Assembly: GCF_037478005.1 (NCBI RefSeq)
Contig: NZ_CP144164.1
Coordinates: 1,488,001 to 1,552,000 of the forward strand
Direction of reading: 5' to 3'
DNA: 64,000 nucleotides
From: Alteromonas sp. M12
Lineage (GTDB): Bacteria; Pseudomonadota; Gammaproteobacteria; Enterobacterales; Alteromonadaceae
Below, piece after piece: positions 34,981 through 45,631 of this stretch (positions are counted from its first letter, which is position 1; the number at the start of each line of letters is the position of its first letter). Under the pieces are notes generated by a model. That model was not told the origin of the DNA and ran no database searches. It saw nothing but the letters and a program-made list of their open reading frames with translations. The position numbers were made by a program, and so were the translations under genes.

Positions 34981-37900
34981 ATGAATGTGCGACAGGTAGC
35001 GTTTTTACTATTTGCCAGCGTAGGACTTTGGTCTATTAGCGCCACTACTGATGCCCAACAATTACAAATTAGAGGGCCCAAAAGTAACACTGCAGAGCTC
35101 TCTGGAACTACCTATGGTCCAGTGGTACCTGAAGATACGTTATGGCGAATCGCCAGTAGGTACCGTCAGAATAAGAACCTTTCTGTATACCAAGTTATGC
35201 AGGCGATTTATCAGCTCAACCCTGATGCCTTTGAAGATCAAAACTTCAACCACCTAGTTGATGGCAGTATCCTGCAACTCCCTTCTGAACGTTATGTGGC
35301 GAGAATAGACCCTAAAGTTGCTCAGATGAAAGCCGAGCAAGACGATAGCGCATGGCAAGCTTTCAGCAAAGGTGAAACCGATAAAGTCGTGGTTCGAAGT
35401 TCAAAAGAAGCAGCCAGTAAAGATGACTTATCGGAAACCAAACAGGTTATAGAAGATAAATTAAGTGCTCTTGATGCGGAACAAAATCGCCAGTTTACGG
35501 CAATTCGGCAGCAATTTGCCGAATCAATTGAAAGCGTGCAAAGCTTACTTAATGAAAACCGCAAACTAGTTGAGCGTTTAGATACAGTCGATATCGAAAT
35601 TAGCAGTTTGCGTGGGCGTGTTGATGAAGAATTACAAGTGCAAATGGACCAGATGCTGGCATTGCAAAACGAACTTTTAGCGATTTCCCGTGAAGCAGAA
35701 AACCAGCGTAAAGCTGAGCTGGAAAAAAATAGTTTCGCTTGGCTAACCGACCCGCTGTTTTTAATTTTTCTTTCAGTACTTTTGACCATTAGTTTACTCG
35801 GCGCATTGGCAATGTGGTTAATTCGTCGCAAGCGCACTGAAGCTGAAACTGACGCCATACTAGATGAAAATCACGCTGCGATATTGGAGCAAAGTGATGA
35901 AATGGATGATCTGGCTGATGCCCTAACCAATGAATTAAGCGAAGAACTAGATGATAGTGACGATGACGACTTATTTGGCGATGACGATCTCTTAGATGAT
36001 GTTTTGGCCGAAGAGTTAGAAGAGTCTTTAGATGCAGACAGTGACGACAATTTCGAAGCCTTTGATGATTTGGATGATGAAAGTCTAGATCCAGTGATAG
36101 AAGAGTCGACCGATGATATTGCAAAGGAAGACAACCCGCTTGAAGACGATCTAGATAATTTATTTGATGAAGAAGAAGACTTACTTGCTGATATTGGTGA
36201 TGAATTAGGCGAAAGCGACAGTTTAGCAGAAGCAAAAAGCGATGACGTGCTAGCTGATGATGAATTGGATTTGTCGGAATCTAACCTTGATGTCAGTGCT
36301 GATGACGAGTTAAGCGAAGAAATAGCTGATTTAGATATTGATACGTCAGAAAACGACGTTGAGCAAATCGATTCAGATTCCAAAGCCGCAGATCTGGATG
36401 CGGAATCAAGCCCTTCAATTTCAGCCCCAGACATTGATGATGAGCCCGACAAACCAGAAATCAGTATCGATGAATTGCTCGAACAGCCACTAGCAGAAGA
36501 AGATGGCGATTCAATTATTTCTGATAACTCAGATTTAATGAATGAGGAAATGCTGCAGAGTATTGATAAAGAAATTCATCAACAGAATGCCCAACTGGAT
36601 AATATTACTGATGAGTTGCTCAATGAAATAGAGCAACTGGAGCAAATGGGCGGGATGCTCGAGGAACAGCCAGAAACGCCTGCGGATGACGAGTCGACTG
36701 AAAGTCAGATGGGAATTCAGGAATTAGATTCACTGTCGGAGAGCATTGAAGATGACGATGATATCAGCGTTGATGTTGACGATGGTGAAGAGCTCGATAT
36801 TGCGGATGAGCTGTTTGATGCGATCGAAGATAGTGAAACAGAAGCTAATGTTGACAGCGAAATTGAAACCTCTGCAGAGGTTCAACCTACAGAAGACCTA
36901 GATGTAGGTATATCCAACGACAATCAAATCGATGAAAATCAAAATATTGTTGATGTTGATGACATCGACGATTTACTAAATCAACAAAGTGTTGATAACA
37001 GCAGTGTAGAATCTCTGTCTGCAGACGAACTTTTAGCCGAAATTGAAGCTGATAAACAACAACCTGCGGACGAAGCCGTCAAACCTGAAACTGATGTTCA
37101 AGGCCAGTCTGAAGAGCCTGTTGTTGAGCAGTCTCAACAAGATATAAATGTAAAAAGTGAAGACGTAGAGCAAGTTCAAGATATCGAGGAAGCTTTAGAT
37201 GTTGTAGAAGAACAACAAAACCTTGAAGAGACAGAGCACACTGAAGAAGATTTAACTGCCGAACAAAGTAGCGAGAGCGATACCGACATAAATAAAGTCG
37301 AAAATCACGGCATCGAAGATCTCGACAAGGCGCTAGATGAATTTGAGCAAGAAGTGGTATCTGAAGCCACAAGTTTTGATGTTGAGTTAGATGATGAAAC
37401 CTTAAGCTCCGCAAGCGAAGATCTGGATGATATGCAATTAGAGCAGATTATCCCGCCAGAGAAAGATGACGATATAGAGAAAGTATTATCGGGTTTTGAT
37501 GAAGAGATCCCAAGTATTGATGATATTGATAGTTTGACGGGTGAGGATTCGGATGGTTTTGATGATGACGATTTAGACGAAGCTCTCAAAGCATTTGATG
37601 AAGGCTATCTAGACGAGCAAGACACCCAGACGGAAAAACAACCATCTGAAAAGCGTGAAAATGTAGAGTTAGATGATTTACCTGGGTTAGGTGATTGGTT
37701 GTCCTCTGATGATGCAGAAGAAACGAACTCCCTTGATGAGCTAGAGAATACAAGCTTTGATGAGTTGCTCGATAGTCTTGATTCAAGCGAAATAGACGCA
37801 CCGGAAAATTCACCGATTGTTGATAAAGATCCATTAGCCAACATTGATAGTGGTTTGGATTTCGACGCACTTCTAAATGATATAGATGATGCGCCAGGGC

Positions 37901-38232
37901 AAACCAAAGAAACAGTAACTGAGGAAAAATCAGAAGACGATTTTCTAGATGTGGATGATTTAATCAACGAAAGTATCGAGGCCGAAGGAACCCTTGATAT
38001 TGACAAGGAACTTAATCTTGCTGCAGCCTTCGAATCTTACGAAGGTTTTGGTGAAGCCGACGAAGTGGATGTTGACTCAGACAACGGCATTGGTGCTAAG
38101 TTAGATTTGGCCCAAGCCTATTTGGAAACTGACGATATTGACTCAGCTAAAGAGTTGTTGGAAGAAGTATTACAAAAAGGAGACCAAACACAGCAAGAGG
38201 AAGCTAAAGAGCTACTGGAAAAACTTGCTTAA
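34981..38232 (+). CDS. fimV: FimV/HubP-type polar hub protein
   Basis: A large inner-membrane protein that organises the cell pole (HubP in Vibrio, FimV in Pseudomonas), linked to flagellum and chemotaxis placement or type IV pili. Domains in order: signal peptide (to about residue 26), LysM-like region (about 45-105, DTLWRIASRYRQNKNLSV), coiled coil (about 130-245), one membrane segment (258-278), a very long Asp/Glu-rich cytoplasmic region (about 295-1000) with repeated DDL/DEL units, and a C-terminal TPR-like FimV motif (LDLAQAYLETDDIDSAKELL). The total of 1083 residues is normal. It sits between asd and truA, a common location for it. Confidence 0.92.
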   Translation: MNVRQVAFLLFASVGLWSISATTDAQQLQIRGPKSNTAELSGTTYGPVVPEDTLWRIASRYRQNKNLSVYQVMQAIYQLNPDAFEDQNFNHLVDGSILQLPSERYVARIDPKVAQMKAEQDDSAWQAFSKGETDKVVVRSSKEAASKDDLSETKQVIEDKLSALDAEQNRQFTAIRQQFAESIESVQSLLNENRKLVERLDTVDIEISSLRGRVDEELQVQMDQMLALQNELLAISREAENQRKAELEKNSFAWLTDPLFLIFLSVLLTISLLGALAMWLIRRKRTEAETDAILDENHAAILEQSDEMDDLADALTNELSEELDDSDDDDLFGDDDLLDDVLAEELEESLDADSDDNFEAFDDLDDESLDPVIEESTDDIAKEDNPLEDDLDNLFDEEEDLLADIGDELGESDSLAEAKSDDVLADDELDLSESNLDVSADDELSEEIADLDIDTSENDVEQIDSDSKAADLDAESSPSISAPDIDDEPDKPEISIDELLEQPLAEEDGDSIISDNSDLMNEEMLQSIDKEIHQQNAQLDNITDELLNEIEQLEQMGGMLEEQPETPADDESTESQMGIQELDSLSESIEDDDDISVDVDDGEELDIADELFDAIEDSETEANVDSEIETSAEVQPTEDLDVGISNDNQIDENQNIVDVDDIDDLLNQQSVDNSSVESLSADELLAEIEADKQQPADEAVKPETDVQGQSEEPVVEQSQQDINVKSEDVEQVQDIEEALDVVEEQQNLEETEHTEEDLTAEQSSESDTDINKVENHGIEDLDKALDEFEQEVVSEATSFDVELDDETLSSASEDLDDMQLEQIIPPEKDDDIEKVLSGFDEEIPSIDDIDSLTGEDSDGFDDDDLDEALKAFDEGYLDEQDTQTEKQPSEKRENVELDDLPGLGDWLSSDDAEETNSLDELENTSFDELLDSLDSSEIDAPENSPIVDKDPLANIDSGLDFDALLNDIDDAPGQTKETVTEEKSEDDFLDVDDLINESIEAEGTLDIDKELNLAAAFESYEGFGEADEVDVDSDNGIGAKLDLAQAYLETDDIDSAKELLEEVLQKGDQTQQEEAKELLEKLA

Positions 38233-38528
38233 AGTCTTCACCAAGTGAATTATTGGCCTTGTTGACGAACTGACTAAGACAACGACGGTAATCGGTGAAG
38301 GTTGACTATTCTTTTGTACTGTTAGCGCTACTTATCCGATGTTCTTTACACTAGCAGCCAAATTGTATTGCTTCAATCATCGGCTGCATTGAAATAGAGT
38401 AGGCTCAGTTCTTTCTTACCCTAAAAAATAAATTCAAATATCAATGGGTTAAAAGGTAACTGCTTAAAATACTGAGTAATCAACTCAATGATTTCAATGT
38501 GGAAATATGTTTTGTAATCAAAGTTACT

Positions 38529-39224
38529 CTATTTTTTACTCTCTTCGATGAGGATGTTTTTGAGATTATCAAAGCTCTCTCTATGCGCCTCAAATATTGC
38601 TAACTGACCTTCGAAAGCGCCTTTGTAGAGGCTAATTGCAACAATCAGATCTGCTCTAGAGCCTGACGAGGAAATTGCTTCATCCATTGGTAAAACGTCG
38701 ATCAATGAACTCAACCGCACTAACGAAACGAGATAGGGCCTTGTCCATTCTCGATTAGCTTGATTTGCATGAATAAAATAATCTGTTAAAGAGGCGTGAT
38801 AAACAAGTTTAGCGCGCAAAGTTTCGTTATTTAAAACACTCATATCGCCGTTAGTAACAAGCTGCTGGTAGGTTTCTGACTGGCCTTCTGGGCGGGGTAA
38901 AGAAAATGCAGTTTCAAAAAAACGTTGCATCAGTTCAATATCAGCACCATTAGGGTAATTGAGAATTTGCTGTTCAAACTCTTCTACAATTGGCGTATTT
39001 GATTTAATGAATTCAATAGCCTCGACAGTATCGTTCTCAAGCATTGTAAAGTCGGAGTGCAAACGAGTAATGATTTGTAACTCACGTTTGCTGTCTTTGC
39101 GTGCTTCATTCCAACTTGTTATTTGAAAAGCAATCAAAATACCTGCAACTACAATAAAAAAGTCGATTGCTACAGCGAACCAATCTTGTGCTTTAACGTG
39201 TTTTGAAATTCTTCTCAATAACAT
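38529..39224 (-). CDS. DUF6090-like single-pass membrane protein
   Basis: A 231-residue protein with one N-terminal membrane segment (about residues 17-37, AVAIDFFIVVAGILIAFQI) followed by SWNEARKDSKRE. The AFQITSWNE type of junction is characteristic of DUF6090 proteins, whose function is unknown. The rest is helical and probably periplasmic. It is inverted relative to its neighbours and interrupts the otherwise same-strand fimV-truA order, so it may be a later insertion. No mobile-element ends are visible. Confidence 0.75.
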   Translation of the reverse strand: MLLRRISKHVKAQDWFAVAIDFFIVVAGILIAFQITSWNEARKDSKRELQIITRLHSDFTMLENDTVEAIEFIKSNTPIVEEFEQQILNYPNGADIELMQRFFETAFSLPRPEGQSETYQQLVTNGDMSVLNNETLRAKLVYHASLTDYFIHANQANREWTRPYLVSLVRLSSLIDVLPMDEAISSSGSRADLIVAISLYKGAFEGQLAIFEAHRESFDNLKNILIEESKK

Positions 39225-39567
39225 GTCGAGTCCCTACGTTTGTGTTCAACAAGCTTAGCATACTATTAAACCTTGTATATGGCACTCAGGTTCGCTTTGG
39301 TGGTAGTGACCTTAAATAAATTGCATCGTTAAAACGCGTTAAAATCGGTAGTTTTAATTTCCAGTGCAGCCGTTATCAAATAGTAATTTTGAATATTTAT
39401 TGTGTGTTATCGACTATGATTTGGAAACTTAACCTATCTTTCAATCTACTATTTACAAACATGCTATGAAAAGTAATGTAAATTTCATTACAATGTCGCA
39501 ATTTTCAGCATTGAATAGCGCAAATAATGCGTTTAGTGGAATTCAGACTTTTTAAACAAGGGCCTCA
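39225..39567. other. intergenic region upstream of truA
   Basis: About 340 bases between divergent genes. I see AT-rich promoter-like sequence and a short TTAAAACGCGTTAA near-palindrome, but no gene or convincing operator. Confidence 0.4.
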
Positions 39568-40365
39568 GTGGAACAACAACAAACAAATCGAATCGCATTA
39601 GGGATTGAATACGATGGCAGCAATTATTATGGCTGGCAAAGACAATCTCAAGTCACTAGTGTGCAATTGCATTTAGAAAAAGCCTTGAGCAAAGTTGCAA
39701 ATCATCCTGTCGCTGTATTATGTGCTGGCAGAACAGATGCTGGGGTTCACGCTACTGGTCAAGTAGTGCATTTCGAAACACCTGCTTTTCGACCAGAAAG
39801 AAGTTGGACATTAGGAGTGAATACGCATTTGCCCAAAGATATTGCTGTCAAATGGGCGAAGCAAGTGAGTCCCGATTTTCACGCGCGTTTTTCTGCGGTA
39901 GGACGACGCTATCGTTATATTATTTATAACAATCCATTTCGCCCAGCAATACTGGCAGGTGGCTTGACACATATGTATACTGAACTTGACCATCAAAAAA
40001 TGCATGAAGCAGCACAATGTTTGGTGGGAGAGCATGATTTTAGTGCATTCAGAGCCTCGTTATGCCAAGCTAATTCGCCAGTGCGTAGGCTTGAACATAT
40101 TCAGGTTACACGACGCGGTCAATACATTATGATTGATGTGCAAGCAAACGCATTTTTGCATCATATGGTACGAAATATTACCGGCAGTCTTGCCGTAATA
40201 GGCAGTGGTGAGCAACCGGTTGAATGGATGAAAAAATTGCTTGATCAAAAAGACAGGGCTAAGGCAGGGGCTACGGCTAAACCAAATGGCTTGTATTTAG
40301 TTGATGTACTTTATCCTGAGCATTTTGGGATTCCTGAGATTCCACTAGGTCCGGCATTTTTCTGA
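39568..40365 (+). CDS. truA: tRNA pseudouridine synthase A
   Basis: Makes pseudouridine at positions 38-40 of tRNA anticodon arms. The 265-residue protein has [16 protein letters not shown] at the start, the catalytic aspartate in [26 protein letters not shown], and [11 protein letters not shown] near the C-terminus, all standard. GTG start. It belongs to the conserved block leading to accD, folC and purF, but a gap of about 195 bases separates it from accD. Confidence 0.96.
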   Translation: MEQQQTNRIALGIEYDGSNYYGWQRQSQVTSVQLHLEKALSKVANHPVAVLCAGRTDAGVHATGQVVHFETPAFRPERSWTLGVNTHLPKDIAVKWAKQVSPDFHARFSAVGRRYRYIIYNNPFRPAILAGGLTHMYTELDHQKMHEAAQCLVGEHDFSAFRASLCQANSPVRRLEHIQVTRRGQYIMIDVQANAFLHHMVRNITGSLAVIGSGEQPVEWMKKLLDQKDRAKAGATAKPNGLYLVDVLYPEHFGIPEIPLGPAFF

Positions 40366-40559
40366 GTGTCATTCGATCAATCGGAATCAGTGTTACTACT
40401 TCTTAGACCAGTTTTGTTTTCTTCCCAAGACTAAACTATGTTTTAATGGCGAGAATAGATATTTTACGTCGATAAGATGTCGATAATGCGATATTAATCA
40501 TGATTTTGGCGAAAATAGCAGCATATACAGCGCAAATTTTTGCAATTAGGATGAATTGA

Positions 40560-41408
40560 ATGAGTTGGATACAAAAAATACTACCGCGAACCCAGTCCTC
40601 TATTAAAAGTAATGTGCCTGAGGGGATTTGGACTAAATGTGGATCTTGTGGAGCGGTTTTATATAAAACCGAATTAGAGAAGCAACTTGAAGTGTGCCCT
40701 AAATGTGATCACCACATGCGCATCACGGCTCGAGCAAGAATTAACTCCTTTTTAGATCAGGCCGATCGAAAAGAAATCGGAGAAGATTTAGAGCCTCAAG
40801 ATGTATTGAAATTCAAAGACTCTAAACGTTATAAAGATCGCCTAGCCGCCGCTCAAAAAGCAACCAAAGAAAAAGACGCTTTGATTGTTATGCAAGGCAA
40901 ATTGAAAGGCATGCCAGTAGTTTGTGCCGCATTTGAATTCTCATTTATGGGTGGCTCCATGGCCTCGGTTGTTGGCGCTCGTTTTGTCAAAGCAGTAGAG
41001 GCTTGTTTAGAACATAATATGCCATTGGTGTGCTATTCAACCAGTGGTGGCGCGCGTATGCAGGAAGCATTATTTTCCTTGATGCAAATGGCTAAAACCA
41101 GTGCAGCTTTAGCGCGAATGAGTAAAAAAGGCTTACCCTATATATCAGTTTTAACTGATCCTACTATGGGTGGAGTTTCCGCCAGTTTGGCTATGTTAGG
41201 TGATATTAATATCGCTGAGCCTAAAGCATTAATCGGATTCGCAGGTCCAAGAGTTATTGAGCAGACCGTACGTGAAACTTTACCTGATGGTTTCCAACGC
41301 AGTGAATTTTTAGTGGAGAAGGGCGCTATCGATATGATTGTTGACCGTCGCCAGATGCGTGACAAAATCTACGATTTATTGAAAAAGCTACATACACAGC
41401 CCCATTAA
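40560..41408 (+). CDS. accD: acetyl-CoA carboxylase carboxyltransferase subunit beta
   Basis: Beta subunit of the carboxyltransferase that, with AccA, moves the carboxyl group from biotin to acetyl-CoA to give malonyl-CoA. The 282-residue protein has the N-terminal four-cysteine zinc ribbon (CGSC...CPKC), then the crotonase-fold core with [18 protein letters not shown] and [17 protein letters not shown]. Its stop TAA shares one base with the folC ATG, so the two are translationally coupled. Confidence 0.97.
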   Translation: MSWIQKILPRTQSSIKSNVPEGIWTKCGSCGAVLYKTELEKQLEVCPKCDHHMRITARARINSFLDQADRKEIGEDLEPQDVLKFKDSKRYKDRLAAAQKATKEKDALIVMQGKLKGMPVVCAAFEFSFMGGSMASVVGARFVKAVEACLEHNMPLVCYSTSGGARMQEALFSLMQMAKTSAALARMSKKGLPYISVLTDPTMGGVSASLAMLGDINIAEPKALIGFAGPRVIEQTVRETLPDGFQRSEFLVEKGAIDMIVDRRQMRDKIYDLLKKLHTQPH

Positions 41409-42679
41409 TGTCAAATAACACATCTACAGAAGACCAGAACAAGCCTAGTTTGTCCTGGTCTCTTTCTACTTGGCTAGATTATTTACAAGCCATCCATAGC
41501 AAATCTATCGATATGGGTCTTGCCCGAACCCAGCAAGTCTATGAGCGTTTGAATTTAGATTTTTCAAACAGTTCTGTGGTGACTGTTGCCGGAACTAATG
41601 GCAAAGGCACAACTTGTCGAATGATTGAGATGGGGTTACGCATGCAACAACAAACTGTTGCCGTGTATAGTTCACCGCATATTATTGATTATAGGGAGCG
41701 AGTGCGCATTAACGGCTTGATGCTAAGCGAACAAGTGCATGTGAATGCGTTTATGCAAGTAGAGCATGCTCGAGGTGCTATTTCGCTTACCTATTTTGAG
41801 TTTGCTACCTTAGCTGCGCTAGTGTTAATTGCCAATCAGCAACCAGACTTTGTGGTGTTGGAAGTTGGTTTAGGCGGTCGTTTGGATGCGGTTAATATAG
41901 TTGATCCCAATCTCGCTGTAATTACAAGTATTGCCCTTGACCACCAAGATTGGCTAGGGGATACCCGAGAGCTTATTGCTACAGAAAAAGCCGGCATAAT
42001 GCGTCCCAAGGTTCCTGTAGTTGTAGGCGAGCCAGTGCCGCCAGAAACACTGTTAATAGCGGTTGATAAAATGCAAGCGCAACCATCTTGGCAAGGAAAA
42101 GAGTTTGGCTTTGAGGATTGTGATACAAGTTGGTGTTGGTATAATCAGTCAGTCCAATTTAGTGATTTATCAATTCCATTGATCCCAATGCAAAACGCGT
42201 CAACGGCGTTGCAAGTATTGAGTTTGTTAGGGCATTTACCTCGCAATCAAGATGAGGTCAACAAACTCATCGAAAAATCGAGCTTACCTGGGCGCTTTGA
42301 AGAGATTAGTCAGCAGCCTAAGATCATTGTTGATGTCGCCCATAATCCGCAAGCAACCGAGTTATTGGCTGCACGAATTGGACGAATGAAATACACGCAA
42401 TTGCATCTGGTTGTGGCTATGTTGGAAGATAAAGATATCGCCGGTAGTTTTTTACCACTTGAATCGCTGAAAGCCAATTGGTATGTTGCGTCTCTTAATG
42501 TGCCTCGCGGCGCAAAGAGTAAACAATTAAAAACAGTGCTCACTGAATCACAAAAAGTGGTAGAGTTTGAGCATGTTTCTGATGCGCTACTTGCAGCAAC
42601 GAAAAATGCTGGAAATGATGATTTGATCATTGTGTTTGGTTCATTTTTCACGGTAAGCGAAGTGTTGCAAGCATCTTAA
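41408..42679 (+). CDS. folC: bifunctional dihydrofolate/folylpolyglutamate synthase
   Basis: Adds glutamate to dihydropteroate and then to folates, using ATP. The 423-residue Mur-ligase-type protein has the P-loop VAGTNGKGTTCRMIE, SSPHIIDYRERVRING, EVGLGGRLDAVNI, ITSIALDHQDWLG and the C-terminal VDVAHNPQATE. Start coupled to the accD stop by a one-base overlap. dedD follows after about 50 bases, matching the enteric accD-folC-dedD-cvpA-purF order. Confidence 0.96.
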   Translation: MSNNTSTEDQNKPSLSWSLSTWLDYLQAIHSKSIDMGLARTQQVYERLNLDFSNSSVVTVAGTNGKGTTCRMIEMGLRMQQQTVAVYSSPHIIDYRERVRINGLMLSEQVHVNAFMQVEHARGAISLTYFEFATLAALVLIANQQPDFVVLEVGLGGRLDAVNIVDPNLAVITSIALDHQDWLGDTRELIATEKAGIMRPKVPVVVGEPVPPETLLIAVDKMQAQPSWQGKEFGFEDCDTSWCWYNQSVQFSDLSIPLIPMQNASTALQVLSLLGHLPRNQDEVNKLIEKSSLPGRFEEISQQPKIIVDVAHNPQATELLAARIGRMKYTQLHLVVAMLEDKDIAGSFLPLESLKANWYVASLNVPRGAKSKQLKTVLTESQKVVEFEHVSDALLAATKNAGNDDLIIVFGSFFTVSEVLQAS

Positions 42680-42727
42680 TTCGACTGAATAAATATACGA
42701 TGCTACTGGTCTAAAAGAGGAAAAGTC

Positions 42728-43384
42728 TTGTCTTCAGCACTACAAAACCGATTGGTGGGCACCATTATAGTCGTTGCATTAGCAGTGATTTTTCTGCCTG
42801 ATTTGCTCGATGGTGAAAAACAAACTAGCCAAGATCTATTTGAATCAATACCAGATCAACCTAAAATGCGTGAACTTAATGAAACGCAAGATTTCCCTCT
42901 CGAGCAAGTCGAACAAGAAGTAAATCGCAAGGTTGAAATTGTACCTGACGTAGCAATCGACGATTTTGAGATTAACCAAAATGAAGATAACAACGAGCTG
43001 GCATCGCGCCAAGACTCGCCGGTTAATGATTCATCTTCTCAAAAAACTGAAAATAAAAAAATTACCCCGAGCGAAATAGATCACTCGATTGAAGACAAAG
43101 TAGAAGTCAATCCCGGTAAAATGGATAATCGTTTACTAGCCAAAGCAGGTTGGGTTGTTCAATTAGGTGTGTTTCGTCATCAAAAAAATGTCAGCGAATT
43201 GCTTAGTACACTGCGAAATGCAGGTTATCAAGCATTCAGTCGACCAGTTCAAACGAGCACTGGTGAGTTAACAAAAGTGTTTGTTGGACCTGAGTTAAAT
43301 AAAGAAAAACTGCAAAAAGCGGTTCCACATCTTCGCGAATTGACTAAGTTGCAGGGTCGAGTAACACCATTCACAGTGAAATGA
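42728..43384 (+). CDS. dedD: DedD-type SPOR-domain cell division protein
   Basis: A 218-residue inner-membrane protein: a short cytoplasmic N-terminus, one membrane segment (LVGTIIVVALAVIFLPDLL), an acidic/polar periplasmic linker and a C-terminal SPOR domain (about residues 140-218, GWVVQLGVFRHQKNVSELLSTL then VFVGPELNKE). SPOR domains bind denuded septal peptidoglycan. TTG start with AAGAGG upstream. Position between folC and cvpA identifies it as DedD. Confidence 0.92.
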   Translation: MSSALQNRLVGTIIVVALAVIFLPDLLDGEKQTSQDLFESIPDQPKMRELNETQDFPLEQVEQEVNRKVEIVPDVAIDDFEINQNEDNNELASRQDSPVNDSSSQKTENKKITPSEIDHSIEDKVEVNPGKMDNRLLAKAGWVVQLGVFRHQKNVSELLSTLRNAGYQAFSRPVQTSTGELTKVFVGPELNKEKLQKAVPHLRELTKLQGRVTPFTVK

Positions 43385-43460
43385 ATACTAGAAATATATG
43401 CTATCTCTGATAGAATGCGCGCGATTTTAACGAACCAACAATTAATATGACCGGGTCATT

Positions 43461-43952
43461 ATGAATTGGATAGATTTCACCATCATTGGCGTTATCGCTG
43501 TCTCCACCATTATAAGTTTGGTACGGGGATTTATTAAAGAAGCTATCTCTTTAGCTATTTGGTTCGCCGCTTTTTTTATTGCTAGCCAATTTTATGAATA
43601 CCTTGCCGTCTACATGACTAAATTTGATGATCAGATGGTCAGAAATGGGGTGTCCATAGCGATTTTGTTTGCCAGTACGCTGATTCTAGGCGGATTGATA
43701 AATTACTTAATTGCGCGCTTAGTACAGTTTACTGGACTCACAGGTACCGACAGAGCCCTTGGCTCAGTTTTTGGTATTATCCGTGGCATTCTGATTGTGA
43801 GTGCTGCTTTGTTCTTCTTAGATACCTTCACTACTGCTTCCGAGTCGTCTTGGTGGATAGAGTCAGTATTAGTTCCTGAATTCACTCCCATTATTGAGTG
43901 GTTTTTTAGTTTTATACAAAATAACTCCAGTTTTTTAACGCCGAATAAATAG
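43461..43952 (+). CDS. cvpA: CvpA family membrane protein
   Basis: A 163-residue inner-membrane protein with four hydrophobic segments. The opening WIDFTIIGVIAVSTIISLVRG-type stretch and GFIKEAISL, followed by AR-VQFTGLTGTDRALGSVFG, match CvpA, first described as a colicin V production factor and since linked to envelope stress tolerance. It ends 9 bases before purF, so the two are co-transcribed. No PurR-like operator was recognised upstream. Confidence 0.93.
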   Translation: MNWIDFTIIGVIAVSTIISLVRGFIKEAISLAIWFAAFFIASQFYEYLAVYMTKFDDQMVRNGVSIAILFASTLILGGLINYLIARLVQFTGLTGTDRALGSVFGIIRGILIVSAALFFLDTFTTASESSWWIESVLVPEFTPIIEWFFSFIQNNSSFLTPNK

Positions 43953-43961
43953 GTAAATTGC

Positions 43962-45488
43962 ATGTGTGGTATTGTCGGAATTGTTGGAAAGAGTGCAGTA
44001 AGTCAAGCACTTTATGACGCGTTAACTGTTCTTCAGCATCGTGGGCAAGATGCCGCAGGGATCATGACTATAGATGATAAAATGTTTCATCTAAGAAAAG
44101 CGAATGGATTGGTGCGAGATGTATTTCACAATCGCCATATGCAACGTTTAACAGGCCAATTTGGTATTGGTCATGTGCGTTACCCCACTGCAGGGTCTTC
44201 AAGCTCAGCAGAGGCCCAACCGTTTTACGTCAACTCGCCATTTGGAATTGCTTTTGCACACAATGGGAATTTAACCAATGCCCATGATTTGCAAGATGAA
44301 GTATTCCGTATTGCCAGACGACATATCAATACGACGTCTGATTCAGAACTTTTATTAAATATTTTTGCCCATGAATTACAACAATGTGCAGGTTTAACCT
44401 TAACCCCTGAAGAGGTTTTCACCACGGTTGCCAATGTGCACAAGAAGATTCGTGGCGCTTATGCTGTGGTTGCTGCGATTATCGGCAATGGCATGGTTGC
44501 GTTTCGAGACCCATATGGCATACGTCCTCTTGCTTTAGGTAAGCGTAAAACTGAGCAGGGTGATGAATATATGGTTGCATCCGAAAGTGTTGCTCTAGAT
44601 GCCGTAGGTTTTACGTTTATTCGTGATGTCGCACCAGGCGAAGCAATATATGTGACTGAAGAAGGTGAATTATTTACTAAACAGTGCGCGCAAAACCCTA
44701 AAAATATTCCCTGTATTTTCGAATTTGTTTACTTCGCAAGACCTGATTCCTTTATCGATGGAATATCAGTATATGCCTCGCGGGTGAATATGGGTAAAAA
44801 GCTAGGTCAGAAAATAGCCAAAGAATGGGCTGATTTAGATATTGATGTGGTTATTCCTATTCCGGAAACGTCTTCCGATGTAGCGTTGCAAATTGCTATA
44901 GAGTTGGACTTACCTTACCGTCAAGGCTACGTAAAGAACCGTTATATCGGTCGTACTTTTATCATGCCAGGTCAAACGCTTAGACGTAAGTCGGTGCGAC
45001 GTAAACTTAACGCCATTAAATCAGAATTTAAAGACAAAAATGTTCTTCTGGTTGATGATTCAATTGTACGCGGCACTACATCTGAACAGATTATTGAAAT
45101 GGCCCGTGAATCAGGTGCCAAGAAGGTGTATTTCGCGTCAGCTGCGCCAGAGATTCGTTTTCCAAATGTTTATGGTATTGATATGCCAAGTGCAAATGAA
45201 TTGATCGCTTACGGCCGCGATATCGACGAAATTAGTGAGTTAATTAAAGCTGATGGGCTGATTTTCCAAGATATTCAAGATCTAGTTGAAGCGGTTAGTG
45301 CTGAGAATCCTGCCATTACTCGTTTTGAAACGTCTGTATTTGATGGTGAGTACATAACTGGTGATATTGACCAAGCTTATTTAGAGAGAGTTGATGGGGC
45401 CCGTTCTGAAGGGGCTAAAAAATCAATGATACAAACTGAATTAAGTAATTTGGAAATGCACAATATTGATTCGGATAATGACGATTAA
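43962..45488 (+). CDS. purF: amidophosphoribosyltransferase
   Basis: First committed step of purine synthesis: transfers glutamine amide nitrogen to phosphoribosyl pyrophosphate. The 508-residue protein begins MCGIVGIVG, with Cys2 as the N-terminal nucleophile after methionine removal. The glutaminase domain shows [14 protein letters not shown] HRGQDAAGI and GHVRYPTAG; the transferase domain has the PRPP loop [17 protein letters not shown]. Nine bases after cvpA, and last gene of the block, followed by a terminator. Confidence 0.97.
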   Translation: MCGIVGIVGKSAVSQALYDALTVLQHRGQDAAGIMTIDDKMFHLRKANGLVRDVFHNRHMQRLTGQFGIGHVRYPTAGSSSSAEAQPFYVNSPFGIAFAHNGNLTNAHDLQDEVFRIARRHINTTSDSELLLNIFAHELQQCAGLTLTPEEVFTTVANVHKKIRGAYAVVAAIIGNGMVAFRDPYGIRPLALGKRKTEQGDEYMVASESVALDAVGFTFIRDVAPGEAIYVTEEGELFTKQCAQNPKNIPCIFEFVYFARPDSFIDGISVYASRVNMGKKLGQKIAKEWADLDIDVVIPIPETSSDVALQIAIELDLPYRQGYVKNRYIGRTFIMPGQTLRRKSVRRKLNAIKSEFKDKNVLLVDDSIVRGTTSEQIIEMARESGAKKVYFASAAPEIRFPNVYGIDMPSANELIAYGRDIDEISELIKADGLIFQDIQDLVEAVSAENPAITRFETSVFDGEYITGDIDQAYLERVDGARSEGAKKSMIQTELSNLEMHNIDSDNDD

Positions 45489-45540
45489 GCCTATATTTAA
45501 TCACTGTGATTAAATTTGCGGTTTATCGTTGATTTACATT

Positions 45541-45565
45541 AAGTGAGGCTCAGGCCTCACTTTTT
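45541..45565 (+). terminator. rho-independent terminator after purF
   Basis: Stem AAGTGAGGC/GCCTCACTT with a 4-base loop followed by five T residues, about 50 bases after the purF stop. Confidence 0.88.
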
Positions 45566-45631
45566 ATTTCAGCCTTGTAAACCCGTTACTGCTATTTTGA
45601 GCACGTTAAAAGCATCCCTTGGAATTGTGAA

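Noticed and set aside
35871..36452. Long Ser-rich open frames on the minus strand opposite fimV, and several others there
   Set aside because: They are the complement of Asp/Glu codon repeats in fimV and have no start signals of their own.
39280..39300. TGGCACTCAGGTTCGC as a sigma-54 promoter
   Set aside because: GG and GC are 11 bases apart instead of 10 and the -12 element reads TTCGC.
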